DNA of 64,000 bases from contig JADJOS010000001.1 of the NCBI GenBank assembly GCA_016713675.1, positions 1,488,001-1,552,000 on the forward strand. The letters are read 5' to 3'. The number at the start of each line of letters is the position of its first letter. Positions within the stretch are counted from its first letter, which is position 1. This DNA is from Acidobacteriota bacterium (GTDB lineage: Bacteria > Acidobacteriota > Blastocatellia > Pyrinomonadales > Pyrinomonadaceae). Below, one piece after another: positions 16,502 through 25,371 of this stretch. A model generated the notes under the pieces. It worked only from the letters and a program-made list of their open reading frames with translations, made no database searches and was not told the DNA's origin. The translations under genes and the position numbers were made by a program.

Positions 16502-18658
16502 TTACCTCACGAACGCACTTGGCAGCGGCACATCGCCGGCGGCACCGAACTGCTGGATCAGTGTTCCGGCGGTCGAGCGTTGGATGAACCACGTTGAGTT
16601 CGAAGGCCGGAATACGCCCGCGTCCGTCTTGCCGTCGCCGTCGTAATCTCCCGCGACAGGCACGTCACCGGTCGTGCCGAACGGGAACGCAAAGTAAGAG
16701 AGGTCCTCGCTCCGCAGCACATTCCAAAATCCTGTCGAAGGCCGCCAAAATGCGATGTCGGCCTTGCCGTCACCCGTAAAATCCCCGACGACGGTTTTGT
16801 CGGTCGAAGTCCCAAACTGCAACGCCGCGACGATGCTCGTTGCACTTCGCTGGATCCACCACTGAGCTCCGCCGACTGCATTTGGACGATAGATCGCGAT
16901 GTCGCTTTTTGCGTCACCATCATAATCAGCCGCGACCGGAACATCGCCTGCGATACCAAATTGCTGGATCGTCGTTGGTGAGCCACCGGAATTATTTATG
17001 AACCAAGTCGAATTAGAGGGCCGAAAAACAGCAATGTCAGCCTTGCCATCCGCATCAAAATCCGTCGGCACAGGCACGTCGCCGCTCGCCCCAAATGGAG
17101 TTGCAAAGAACGATAGATCTTCCGATCTCAAAACATACCAAAACCCGGTCGAAGGCCGAAAGAACGCAATGTCCGATTTCCCATCACCCGTATAATCCGC
17201 CGGAACGATCGTATCCGTACTCACACCAAACACCAAGGCACGATTTCCGCCATCGCTGCTCCGGTTATGCCACCATTGGCCAAGCGCAGGACGAAAGATA
17301 GAGACATCGGTTTTGCCGTCGCCGTCAAGATCGAATGCAGTTGCATTTCCCGGCAGGTGCCGCGCAACGCAGAAATTATCGGTGCTGCCGGCCGAGGTAT
17401 TGCGGGTTCGCCCAGCGACGACGATTCTGCCGTCAGGCTGGATCGCTACCGCGTTTGACGTGTCACTGCTGCCGTTGGTCATATCCGAAACTAAAATGCC
17501 ATTGGTGCCAAAGCTCGCGTCGAGAGTGCCGTTTGCATGGTACCGTAGGAGCACAAAATCAGGACTTCCCACCGTATTAATGCTAACAACTACGATCTTG
17601 CCGTCGGACTGAAAAGCAATTTCATTCGCTGAGTCCATTAAGGAGTCAACACTGGTCGTCACAAGGCCGTCGCCATCGAAAGAACTATCTAGGGTTCCAT
17701 TCGGGTTGTATCGGACGAGAGCATTGTCGAATCCATTGGTTCCGGCCAGAATTATCTTGCCGTCGCCCTGGACCTTCATGTCGAACACGGTCTCGGTAGT
17801 GGCGTTCGGAAGGTCCGTTAAGATTTTACCGTCCAGATCAAACGTAGTGTCGAGGGAACCGTTAATATTCATGCGGGCGAGGGCAAAATTACGCGTAGCA
17901 TTGTTCGCCGGATTGGCAGTGCCTCCGATGAGGATCTGGCCGTTTGCGAGAATATGGACACCCTGCGCGGCTTCACCGGTGGTGCCCCCAAAATCGATCG
18001 TTGTGACGCCGTCCCCAGAAAAGGTCGTGTCAAGTACACCTGCCGATGTTAGCCGGGCAACTGCCATATCTGACGTCCCTAAATCGCCGACAACGACGAT
18101 CGAACCGTTCGGCTGAATGGCGAGTGCATGTATCTCCGCAGGCCCCAAGAAACTGAGGCCGGTAATCACTCCGTCGCCTGAGAAAGTAGTGTCGGGATCG
18201 CCGTTAGGCAAAACGCGGACAACTGCCATCTGATTGAAGAACCCTCCCGGATTGAAGACACGTCCGGCCGCGACGATCTTCCCGTCAGATTGAATTGCTG
18301 CTGCCTCGAGGACACAATCTGGTAGACCGCTCACAAGTATCGTTACTCTGCCGTCGCCGCCGAAAGTCGTGTCGAGCGAGCCGTTTGGATTGTAACGAGT
18401 CAACGCACAGAGTCCTGCATCTGACTCAGGGTCCGTTGATCCAACAGCGACGATCTTGCCGTCCGGCTGGATCAAAACGTCATAAGCTATATCCTGTCCG
18501 CCCGAAAAATCCGTCGCGAGCCGACCGTTGCCGTCGAACGTGATGTCAAAGGCTCCGCCCGCCGCATACGCCGGGGACAGACCCACAGACAGGAGCGTTA
18601 TAGCGAGTGCAAGAGCAACTGACAACGAAATTGCGTGTCGTGTTCGTCTAGATTCCAT
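16502..18658 (-). CDS. Exported delta-60 / FG-GAP repeat protein
   Basis: A 718-residue secreted or surface protein of unknown role. The signal peptide ends SPAYA. Residues ~37-450 hold seven or so delta-60 repeats (LDTTFSGDG ... IQPDGKIVVAG), which form a beta-propeller-like domain. From about 450 to the end are FG-GAP/VCBS-type repeats (FDLDGDGKTDVSIFRP, DYDGDGKTDAGVFRPSNSTW) with calcium-binding-like DxDGDGxxD loops. The last repeats are closely similar to those of the protein at 40604. No enzymatic motif is visible. Expressed alone, converging with the gene at 15597. Confidence 0.88.
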   Translation of the reverse strand: MESRRTRHAISLSVALALAITLLSVGLSPAYAAGGAFDITFDGNGRLATDFSGGQDIAYDVLIQPDGKIVAVGSTDPESDAGLCALTRYNPNGSLDTTFGGDGRVTILVSGLPDCVLEAAAIQSDGKIVAAGRVFNPGGFFNQMAVVRVLPNGDPDTTFSGDGVITGLSFLGPAEIHALAIQPNGSIVVVGDLGTSDMAVARLTSAGVLDTTFSGDGVTTIDFGGTTGEAAQGVHILANGQILIGGTANPANNATRNFALARMNINGSLDTTFDLDGKILTDLPNATTETVFDMKVQGDGKIILAGTNGFDNALVRYNPNGTLDSSFDGDGLVTTSVDSLMDSANEIAFQSDGKIVVVSINTVGSPDFVLLRYHANGTLDASFGTNGILVSDMTNGSSDTSNAVAIQPDGRIVVAGRTRNTSAGSTDNFCVARHLPGNATAFDLDGDGKTDVSIFRPALGQWWHNRSSDGGNRALVFGVSTDTIVPADYTGDGKSDIAFFRPSTGFWYVLRSEDLSFFATPFGASGDVPVPTDFDADGKADIAVFRPSNSTWFINNSGGSPTTIQQFGIAGDVPVAADYDGDAKSDIAIYRPNAVGGAQWWIQRSATSIVAALQFGTSTDKTVVGDFTGDGKADIAFWRPSTGFWNVLRSEDLSYFAFPFGTTGDVPVAGDYDGDGKTDAGVFRPSNSTWFIQRSTAGTLIQQFGAAGDVPLPSAFVR

Positions 18659-18849
18659 TACTTTCTCCTCTACCGTCTGCTGATCTAATGCCTTTGAAAC
18701 TTCATCAGGGGCAGGGTGCTTTCGCGTGATTCACCCATAATGCCTCTCAAAGACCCGATGCAGTTTACGCAGATTCTATCATTGTTTTGCCGAAGCGATC
18801 ACAGAAAATTCGCTTCACTTTCACAGTCGTGGCACTCACGTTCAATAAA

Positions 18850-19262
18850 ACCGCTCGAACCCGTCGGTCTCGTCGGTGGCTGGCGGTTCGAAGCGTGGGT
18901 TTTGGTGTATCTTATGGGGCAAACCGAGATCTATGAGTCGACCATCATCATTGTCATCGGCACAGGCGACCTCATCATTTTGGTGGTAATGGTCGGAAAG
19001 AGGCGAAACGCACTTATGGCACCAATTCTCGCTGCGGAGCGGCCAGCGACAGTTTTGTTTGTTCGAAAATGATGTGTCGCACGGCGTCTTTTTATTGTCG
19101 CTGACCCCGTTTTTGACTGTCGCCAGCCCCCGAAAACAGTGTCGCTAACCCCTTAAAAACTGTCGCTGAACGGCATTTTCGACAAATTTGCTGATCAAAT
19201 TGTGGTACGTACCACAATTCAAACCCGAGGTGAAAAATACACGTTTGGTCTTCCCCCGAAAC
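18850..19262 (+). mobile_element. Iteron-bearing dispersed repeat, copy 1 (MITE/REP-like)
   Basis: This stretch aligns along its length with the reverse complement of 53778-54200. In order: a degenerate left part, a conserved block starting GATCTATGAG, a GCGACA at 19046, five direct TGTCGC motifs starting at 19075, 19096, 19118, 19140 and 19161 (21-22 bp apart), the perfect palindrome ATTGTGGTACGTACCACAAT (19199-19218), and the conserved end GGTGAAAAATACACGTTTGG. It has no transposase. It fills the 676-bp gene-free stretch between 18659 and 19334. Whether it moves with a RAYT-type or other transposase elsewhere is unknown. Confidence 0.8.
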
Positions 19263-19277
19263 GCGCTTTGCAGGCGC

Positions 19278-19313
19278 AAAAAGGGCTGCGAATTTTCATT
19301 CACAGCCCTTTTT
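19278..19313 (-). terminator. Bidirectional terminator after the RNase E/G gene
   Basis: AAAAAGGGCTG and CAGCCCTTTTT arms with a 14-base loop and A/T runs on both sides. It lies 22 bp after the RNase stop on the minus strand. Confidence 0.85.
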
Positions 19314-19334
19314 GTCTGAAACCGCGCAAGCGGT

Positions 19335-21959
19335 CTAAATGAACGCAAAATCGAACTGTGCCTGATGGATCGACTTGTCAGACGTGACATCGATATGGCC
19401 GAGGTAGGCCTCGATCTCTTCGAGAACCTCGCGTTCGGTACTGCGAAACGCCTTGGCGACGTCCGGGTGAACCCGCAATGTCGTGTGACGGACGTCATCG
19501 ACACTGCGTGACAGACGGCGGGCTTCTGACAATATTTCGTAACAGACCGTTATCGGCGATTTGACCCAGCCCGCACCTTCACAATAGTCGCACGGGGCAC
19601 ACATCGTGCGTTCGAGCGACTGTTTGACGCGTTTGCGGGTCATGATAATAAGCCCGAAATCGTTGAACGAGAGCACCTTATTCGGCGAACGGTCGGAGGC
19701 GAGAGCTTCCTGCAGTGCCTGCGAAACCTTGTGCCGGTTGCGGCGGTCTTCCATGTCGATCAGGTCGAGCACGATGATGCCGCCGAGATCGCGAAGCCGG
19801 ATCTGACGAGCGATCTCATCGACGGCCTCCATGTTAGTTCGGGTGATCGTATCCTCAAGCCGGGCATTACCCTTGCCGACAAATTTGCCGGTGTTAACGT
19901 CGATCGCGACGAGAGCTTCGGTCTGATTGATGACGAGGTAGCCTCCCGATTTGAGCCAAACACGCGGCTTGAGTGCCTTATCGATCTCTTCCTGAACACC
20001 GTAATACTCGAGGATCGGCTCGTCACGTGTGTAAAGCTTCACGCGGTTGACCGTACGCGGTTGGATGAGGTTCATGAACTCGACCGTTCGGAGGTATTCC
20101 TCTTCACTGTCGACGCGGATGGCCGTGAAATCGTCAGCCAGTTGATCACGCAGAATTCGCTGGACAAGGTCGAGATCCTGATGTATCAATGCCGGAGATT
20201 TCTTCTTTTCCGAGCCCTTCTTCGAATCGGCCCACATACGAGCCAAATACTTTGCATCGTTTCTAAGGTCTTCCTCAGAAACACCAATGCCGGCGGTACG
20301 AACAATGAACCCGCCGGAAGGTATCTCGTTGTCCTGACGGATCCGCTGGATCAGAGTACGCAGACGGCCCCGCTCATTTGCTGATTCGATCTTGCGTGAT
20401 ACGCCGAGATGCTCGATCGTCGGCATATATACAAGGTAACGGCCCGGCAGAGCGATGTGCGACGTAATGCGGGCACCTTTCTTTGCGATCGGCTCCTTGG
20501 CGATCTGCACCAATATCTCCTGGCCTTCTTTCAAAAGGTCCGAAATAGTTGGCTGTGGCGAACGGCCCCCACGGTCGCCCCTCTCATTACGGTCGCGCCT
20601 GCTGCCTTCATTTGACGGGCGATCGCTGCTCGGGCGGTCACTAACGGGTCTGTCGCCACTCGGACGGTCGCTGGTCGGCCGATCATTTCGTGAGCGTCCT
20701 CCGCGCTTGCCGCGTTCACGGCTGTCGCGCCCCCGCGGACGTTCTTCCGCCGACCGCTCTTGAATCACTGATTCGTCAGAACTAGCTTCGACCTCGGGTT
20801 CCGGTGCCGTATTTTCTGATCGTTCTTCGGCGATCTCTGTGGGCTCGATCTCTAATTCTGCCAAAGCTTCGATCGGTTCCTCGCCGTCGTTTAGCTCCTC
20901 AAGGGCATCTTCGATCTTGACCTTACCACCACGCCGACGGCCCCGGCCTCCTCGACGAACAGCCATCTCGGCTGTTTCACTTGATTCCTTTACGCTCGCT
21001 TCGGCATCTTCCAACTCGTCGCCTTTATTTACCGACTTTTTGGCCTTGGGTTTTGCGAATTTGCCCTTTGCGGTGCTTCGCTTTGCCGGGGTCTTGCGTT
21101 TTGCGGCCGGTTTTTCTTCGGCTTCATCGGCATTTGCTTTCGAACGGCCTCGTCCCTTCGCAGGCGCCGCCGGTTCGTCGTCTTCGTCCGCGATTCGTTC
21201 GAACCCGCTGCCATCGCTCACGACTTCGGCAAGCAATGATCCGACTTCAGCCTCGGTGATGGTCTCCATTTCAAACTCAGCGGCACGTACGCGATCGACG
21301 ATCGCTTCCTGCATATAGGCGTCCTTGAACATCTCACCGGTGTCCTCATCCTCGCTATCGCTGATGCGTTCGAATCCCGAGTTATCGAACTCGACCTCGA
21401 ATGTGGGCGTGGGCTCTTCGATCTCGATAACTGGCTCTTTGCCGCGACGGCCGCGACGGCCGCGTTTTTGCTCTTTAACCGGCTCGGGGGCTGGCTCAGA
21501 TTCGGGTGTACCTTCTCCAGACACAACACTTTCGATAAAATCCTCGCGGTCCAGTTCAGCGTCATCGTCGGTCGATTCAACGATCGGTTCGGTGATCTCC
21601 TGAGCAGCTTCCATCTGTTTTTCGCGTGCGGCGCGTGAAAGGTCGATCATCTCGCGGGCGGTGCGTTGGGCCTGTTCGGGCGATTCTTTCTTGCTCTTTT
21701 CCATAACGATACGCTCGATCTCCTCTTCTTCGTCGAAGAAATCCGAGACATACAAAAACGCATCGCGTTCGAGGCCAATGTCGACAAACGCCGACTGCAT
21801 TCCGGGCAGCACACGCATCACGCGGCCCTTATAAACATTGCCGACGACGCCGGAATTCTCTTCGCCGCGTTCGATATAAAACTCGGTAACCTTACCGTTA
21901 TCGAGGATCGCAATTTTTTTCTCGCGACCATTAACACTGACAATCATCTCTTTGGACAT
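19335..21959 (-). CDS. Ribonuclease E/G family endoribonuclease with a large insertion
   Basis: Initiates mRNA decay and rRNA maturation by cutting single-stranded RNA. The N-terminus (MSKEMIVSVNGREKKIAIL) and S1 start (NVYKGRVMRVLPGMQSAFVDIG) are followed by ~400 residues of acidic and basic low-complexity sequence (about 85-480), including DRP(S/T)(S/G) repeats, before the S1 and catalytic parts resume at about 487 (ISDLLKEGQEILVQI). The metal-binding Asp motifs are AIDVNTG (~685) and VLDLIDM (~733). The zinc-link region reads CAPCDYC (~786), keeping two outer cysteines. GGAAGG lies before the ATG. The inserted arm may replace the C-terminal degradosome scaffold of E. coli RNase E, which is inference. 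Confidence 0.95.
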   Translation of the reverse strand: MSKEMIVSVNGREKKIAILDNGKVTEFYIERGEENSGVVGNVYKGRVMRVLPGMQSAFVDIGLERDAFLYVSDFFDEEEEIERIVMEKSKKESPEQAQRTAREMIDLSRAAREKQMEAAQEITEPIVESTDDDAELDREDFIESVVSGEGTPESEPAPEPVKEQKRGRRGRRGKEPVIEIEEPTPTFEVEFDNSGFERISDSEDEDTGEMFKDAYMQEAIVDRVRAAEFEMETITEAEVGSLLAEVVSDGSGFERIADEDDEPAAPAKGRGRSKANADEAEEKPAAKRKTPAKRSTAKGKFAKPKAKKSVNKGDELEDAEASVKESSETAEMAVRRGGRGRRRGGKVKIEDALEELNDGEEPIEALAELEIEPTEIAEERSENTAPEPEVEASSDESVIQERSAEERPRGRDSRERGKRGGRSRNDRPTSDRPSGDRPVSDRPSSDRPSNEGSRRDRNERGDRGGRSPQPTISDLLKEGQEILVQIAKEPIAKKGARITSHIALPGRYLVYMPTIEHLGVSRKIESANERGRLRTLIQRIRQDNEIPSGGFIVRTAGIGVSEEDLRNDAKYLARMWADSKKGSEKKKSPALIHQDLDLVQRILRDQLADDFTAIRVDSEEEYLRTVEFMNLIQPRTVNRVKLYTRDEPILEYYGVQEEIDKALKPRVWLKSGGYLVINQTEALVAIDVNTGKFVGKGNARLEDTITRTNMEAVDEIARQIRLRDLGGIIVLDLIDMEDRRNRHKVSQALQEALASDRSPNKVLSFNDFGLIIMTRKRVKQSLERTMCAPCDYCEGAGWVKSPITVCYEILSEARRLSRSVDDVRHTTLRVHPDVAKAFRSTEREVLEEIEAYLGHIDVTSDKSIHQAQFDFAFI

Positions 21960-22436
21960 AAAAAATCCTTCCTTTTGAATAAAGTTCTACTGCCCAAAAG
22001 GTATTGGAGGCGAAGGATAGGCGGTCATTTCAGTTGGATCACAGACGAAGAGCTTTAAATCGAACGGTCGAGCAGAACTTGCGTTTTGGTTTTATAGCTT
22101 GAGTTTGGAAGTGGTTTCCAAATGGACAAGTATTGAATTCTCTTAACGCCAGGGATCTCTCTTACGGCACGAACATCGTGTTCTTACCGCTTTCGGGGAG
22201 CACCTATTTCCAAATCGAGGAAAGTGCTCAAACCCGCTAAATATCTCGTTCAAAATCAAATCTTCTGTAAAATCTTCTGAGGCCTGCACCGCTTCGCCGC
22301 TCGTTTTTTTCGAGCACCTTCGAGCAAACTACAGATAGTATATGCAGATAAGCGAGGCGAAGTAAACTAAATTCGTACGAATCTCATTGAGCGAACTGTC
22401 AATTGCCTTTTTTCCCAGATACAATTAAACGTCTCT
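21960..22436. other. Intergenic region between two divergent genes, with small hairpins
   Basis: No gene or known RNA is recognised in these 477 bp. Small dyads are seen: CACGA-aca-TCGTG (22168-22180), GAGCAC...GTGCTC with TTTCC/GGAAA inside (22198-22229), and GCTCG-T7-CGAGC (22299-22315). They would lie in a long leader of the RNase gene on the minus strand; E. coli rne is autoregulated through its leader, so a similar role is conceivable. Confidence 0.3.
22396..22425 (+). promoter_or_regulatory. Candidate promoter of the DNA polymerase gene
   Basis: CTGTCA (22396-22401) and TACAAT (22420-22425) are 18 bp apart. The ATG begins only 12 bp after the -10 box, so the transcript would be nearly leaderless. 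No Shine-Dalgarno sequence is present. Confidence 0.4.
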
Positions 22437-24212
22437 ATGGAAATATATTTTCAGCTTGTGAGTGATGCTGAGTCGCTAAAAAAGGCGTGCGACGAACTCG
22501 ATAATGACCGCTTTTTGGGCTTTGACGTCGAGACAACAGATCTCGACCCCTACAAAGGTGAACTGCGGCTAGTACAGCTAAGCAACGGGCAGAATACAAA
22601 GGTAGTGGACCTTAAGCCCTTTCGCGATCGCGGTGATATCAAGACTTCGCCCGAGCTCGCTCCGCTTCGCGAACTGCTGGCATCGAGCAAGCAGACTAAG
22701 ATCGCCCACAATGCAAAATTCGACACGAAATGGGTGCGGCGTCATCTGGGCGTCGAGGTCGGTGCGATATATGACACTTATCTTGCGAGTATTCTGATCG
22801 CGGCGGGCGAGGGCGAGCGGCGGCACGGGCTGGCGGATGTGGTCCAGTTCTTTCTTGGCCGGACGCTTGATAAGGCCGAGCAGGTCAGCGATTGGGGTGC
22901 GGCCGAGCTGTCGCGATCACAGGTCGAATACGCTGCAAAAGATGCGGCGATCATGCTCGAAGTGCGCGACAAACTCGAGGAACGCATCGTCGCGGACGAT
23001 CTGACCGAGGTGCTGCGGCTCGAGAATGAGTGTGTGATGCCGGTCGCTGAGATGGAGCTGAATGGTTTTTATTTGGATGAAGGCCGTTGGCGTAAGCAGC
23101 TAGAAAAGGTGACCGTCATTCAGCGTCAAGCCGCCGATCAATTGCAGGATATGCTTTCGGCCGGCGTCGCTCAGGCGTCGCTCTTCGGGCGTTCGGAGAT
23201 CAATCTCGATTCGCAGGCACAGGTGACGGACGCTCTTGTCGGGCTCGGAATTCCCGTGCCAAATACGACGCGGGCCTGGGAACTGCAGCCGCTGGCCGAA
23301 AAATATCCGGTCGTAGCCAAGCTGCTCGAATATCGCGGCGCGGCAAAGGCGATATCGTCGTTCGGCGAGAATATACTCGAATTCATAGAGCCCAAGACCG
23401 GACGCATTCACGCGGATTTTCGACAGATCGGAGCACCGACCGGACGATTTTCTTGCTCAAAACCGAACCTTCAACAGATACCCCACGAAGAAGAATATCG
23501 ACGGTGTTTCAAAGCTCCGGAAGGGCGGAAGCTCGTGATCGCGGACTATTCGCAGATCGAGCTGCGGATCCTCGCCGATTTTTCGGAGGACAAGAATTTC
23601 ATCGAGGCATTCGAATCGGGGCAGGATTTTCATTCGGCCACGGCGGCACAGGTGTTTGGCATCAATGCCGAGGACGTGACGCCGGACCAGCGTTCGTTTG
23701 CGAAAAGGCTCAATTTTGGCGTGGTTTACGGCATAGGAGCGTCGCGGTTCGCGATGATGACCGGGCTGACGCAAAAAGAAGCCGAGGACACGCTGCGCAG
23801 ATATTTTGCGACCTATCCGCGTATGGACGATTGGCTGCGAACAGCCGCTTCGACAGTCAAGGAAACGCGAATGACACGTACCAAATCGGGCAGGATTGCG
23901 AGTTTCAGATTTGACGAGAACGACCGTTCGTCGCTGGCGGCGGCGCAGCGTTACGCCAAAAATATGCCGATCCAGGGCACCTCGGCCGACATCCTAAAAC
24001 GCGCTCTGCGGCTGCTGCACGAAGACATCCGCCCGACCTCCGCAAAATTAGTGAACATTGTCCATGACGAGATCGTCGTCGAATGCGATGTATCAGAATC
24101 AGTCCAGATCGCCGGCATCCTCGAGGGAGCCATGACAAGGGCCGGTGCTCAATACGTTAGCCATGTGCCGATCAAGGTGGACGTTCATGTGTCGGAAGAG
24201 TGGTCGAAATAG
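22437..24212 (+). CDS. Family A DNA polymerase with 3'-5' exonuclease, no 5' nuclease domain
   Basis: A PolI-like replication/repair polymerase of 591 residues. The DnaQ-like exonuclease (1-190) keeps all motifs: GFDVETTDLDPY (ExoI), AHNAKFDTKW (ExoII), and VEYAAKDAA (ExoIII). The polymerase part has TGRFSCSKPNLQQIP, motif A DYSQIELRILA (~370), motif B RSFAKRLNFGVVYG (~420) and motif C VHDEIVVE (~541). The 5' flap nuclease of classical PolI (about 300 residues) is absent, as in phage-type and some bacterial second PolI enzymes. It stands alone; a full-length polA elsewhere is likely. No phage genes are nearby. Confidence 0.95.
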   Translation: MEIYFQLVSDAESLKKACDELDNDRFLGFDVETTDLDPYKGELRLVQLSNGQNTKVVDLKPFRDRGDIKTSPELAPLRELLASSKQTKIAHNAKFDTKWVRRHLGVEVGAIYDTYLASILIAAGEGERRHGLADVVQFFLGRTLDKAEQVSDWGAAELSRSQVEYAAKDAAIMLEVRDKLEERIVADDLTEVLRLENECVMPVAEMELNGFYLDEGRWRKQLEKVTVIQRQAADQLQDMLSAGVAQASLFGRSEINLDSQAQVTDALVGLGIPVPNTTRAWELQPLAEKYPVVAKLLEYRGAAKAISSFGENILEFIEPKTGRIHADFRQIGAPTGRFSCSKPNLQQIPHEEEYRRCFKAPEGRKLVIADYSQIELRILADFSEDKNFIEAFESGQDFHSATAAQVFGINAEDVTPDQRSFAKRLNFGVVYGIGASRFAMMTGLTQKEAEDTLRRYFATYPRMDDWLRTAASTVKETRMTRTKSGRIASFRFDENDRSSLAAAQRYAKNMPIQGTSADILKRALRLLHEDIRPTSAKLVNIVHDEIVVECDVSESVQIAGILEGAMTRAGAQYVSHVPIKVDVHVSEEWSK

Positions 24213-24307
24213 GACATCTGCGTACCTTAAAAAACACTTTTAATTGTTGCAATGAATAGGTTATCCTATACTTTGGCTCCCTCCTCACCAGACGCTTTCT
24301 GCGAGAT

Positions 24308-25240
24308 ATGAACGATTCGGAGACAAATCGACGCGACCTGCGGCCGGCTCTCGTATTTTTGAGCGGAGAGCTGATCGCTGTGCCGATCCCGCTTGAGCGG
24401 GAAGATGTCATTTTGGGGCGGGCACTCGAAGCGGATGTCCGTGTGAATGATACCCAGGTCTCGCGTCAGCACGCACGGATAACGACAACCAAAGATCTTG
24501 CCACCGGGAAAGCGGATTACACGCTGATCGATCTGAATTCGCGTAACGGTACATTTCTCAATAGCCGGCGCATCACGATGGAAAAGCTGAACAACGGCGA
24601 CAAGATCGCGATCGGCGAGACCATTCTTAGGTTTGACCTGCTCGACGAGATCGATCGGGAATATCAGCGTCAGATTCACCGTTTGATTTCTCACGACGAT
24701 CTGACCGGTTTGTTGTCGAGCCGCTCGTTCTTCTCGGAATTGAGGCGTGAGGCCGGGCGCGCGGCGAACGATGGGCGGCCGTTTTGTGTTCTGATGATGG
24801 ACGGCGACAATTTTAAGAGCGTCAACGACACGTACGGCCACCTGACTGGCAGCAAGACCATCGAGGAGATCGGATTTTCGATAATGACGAATCTCAGGAC
24901 CGGCGATGCGGCGGCGAGGTTTGGCGGCGACGAATTTGCCGCGTTTCTGCTCGATGCCGAGATGCCGCAGGCCCTTGTCGCAGCCGAGCGGATGCGGGCG
25001 AGCATCGAGACACAAGAGTTCAGCGTACTCCAACCGGGCCGTACGACGGAGACGCATCACATCACTGTTAGCATTGGCATCTCGTCTTTTCCTGAAGATT
25101 CGTCGGACCCGATCGAACTCGTCGAAATGGCCGATTCTGCCCTTTACCGTGCCAAACGCGAGGGACGCAACCGCGTCGCCGCTTACCGTGACATGACGCG
25201 ATCCGAACTCGACAGGCATCTGCCGCCGAGGCGCGGTTAA
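24308..25240 (+). CDS. FHA-domain diguanylate cyclase (GGDEF)
   Basis: Makes the second messenger c-di-GMP from GTP. The FHA domain (about 25-112) has the phosphothreonine-binding layout VILGRALEADV, VSRQHARI, and LNSRNGTFLN. The GGDEF domain (about 128-298) has DDLTGLLSSRSF, the intact catalytic GGDEF at 206-210, and the inhibitory I-site RTGD at 197-200, five residues before it. No membrane segment is present, so it is cytosolic and should be switched by binding a phosphorylated partner. It precedes the pilus genes by 131 bp, suggesting a link to type IV pilus control (inference). Confidence 0.94.
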   Translation: MNDSETNRRDLRPALVFLSGELIAVPIPLEREDVILGRALEADVRVNDTQVSRQHARITTTKDLATGKADYTLIDLNSRNGTFLNSRRITMEKLNNGDKIAIGETILRFDLLDEIDREYQRQIHRLISHDDLTGLLSSRSFFSELRREAGRAANDGRPFCVLMMDGDNFKSVNDTYGHLTGSKTIEEIGFSIMTNLRTGDAAARFGGDEFAAFLLDAEMPQALVAAERMRASIETQEFSVLQPGRTTETHHITVSIGISSFPEDSSDPIELVEMADSALYRAKREGRNRVAAYRDMTRSELDRHLPPRRG

Positions 25241-25371
25241 AATTGCAACAATTTGAGCTAAACGCGCGTGAAAGACAATGAAACGGCGTTCGTGCTAAAC
25301 TTTATTTTTGTTTGGCCGTGAGTCGTGGGCATGTGCTTACTGTGTCTATTTTTCGCTATTGGGGAAACTGT

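Noticed and set aside
18911..19072. Small hydrophobic protein shared by the two iteron repeats
   Set aside because: Comparing the two copies by eye gives about nine amino-acid-changing and four silent differences, no common start signal and different ends, so selection on a protein is not supported.
21960..22436. tRNA or other structured RNA gene in the gap
   Set aside because: No cloverleaf with a GGTTCGAATCC-like T-arm or CCA end was found here or elsewhere in the window.
24266..25219. Antisense 317-residue reading frame
   Set aside because: Exactly opposite the FHA-GGDEF gene with no recognisable domain; a codon-bias shadow.
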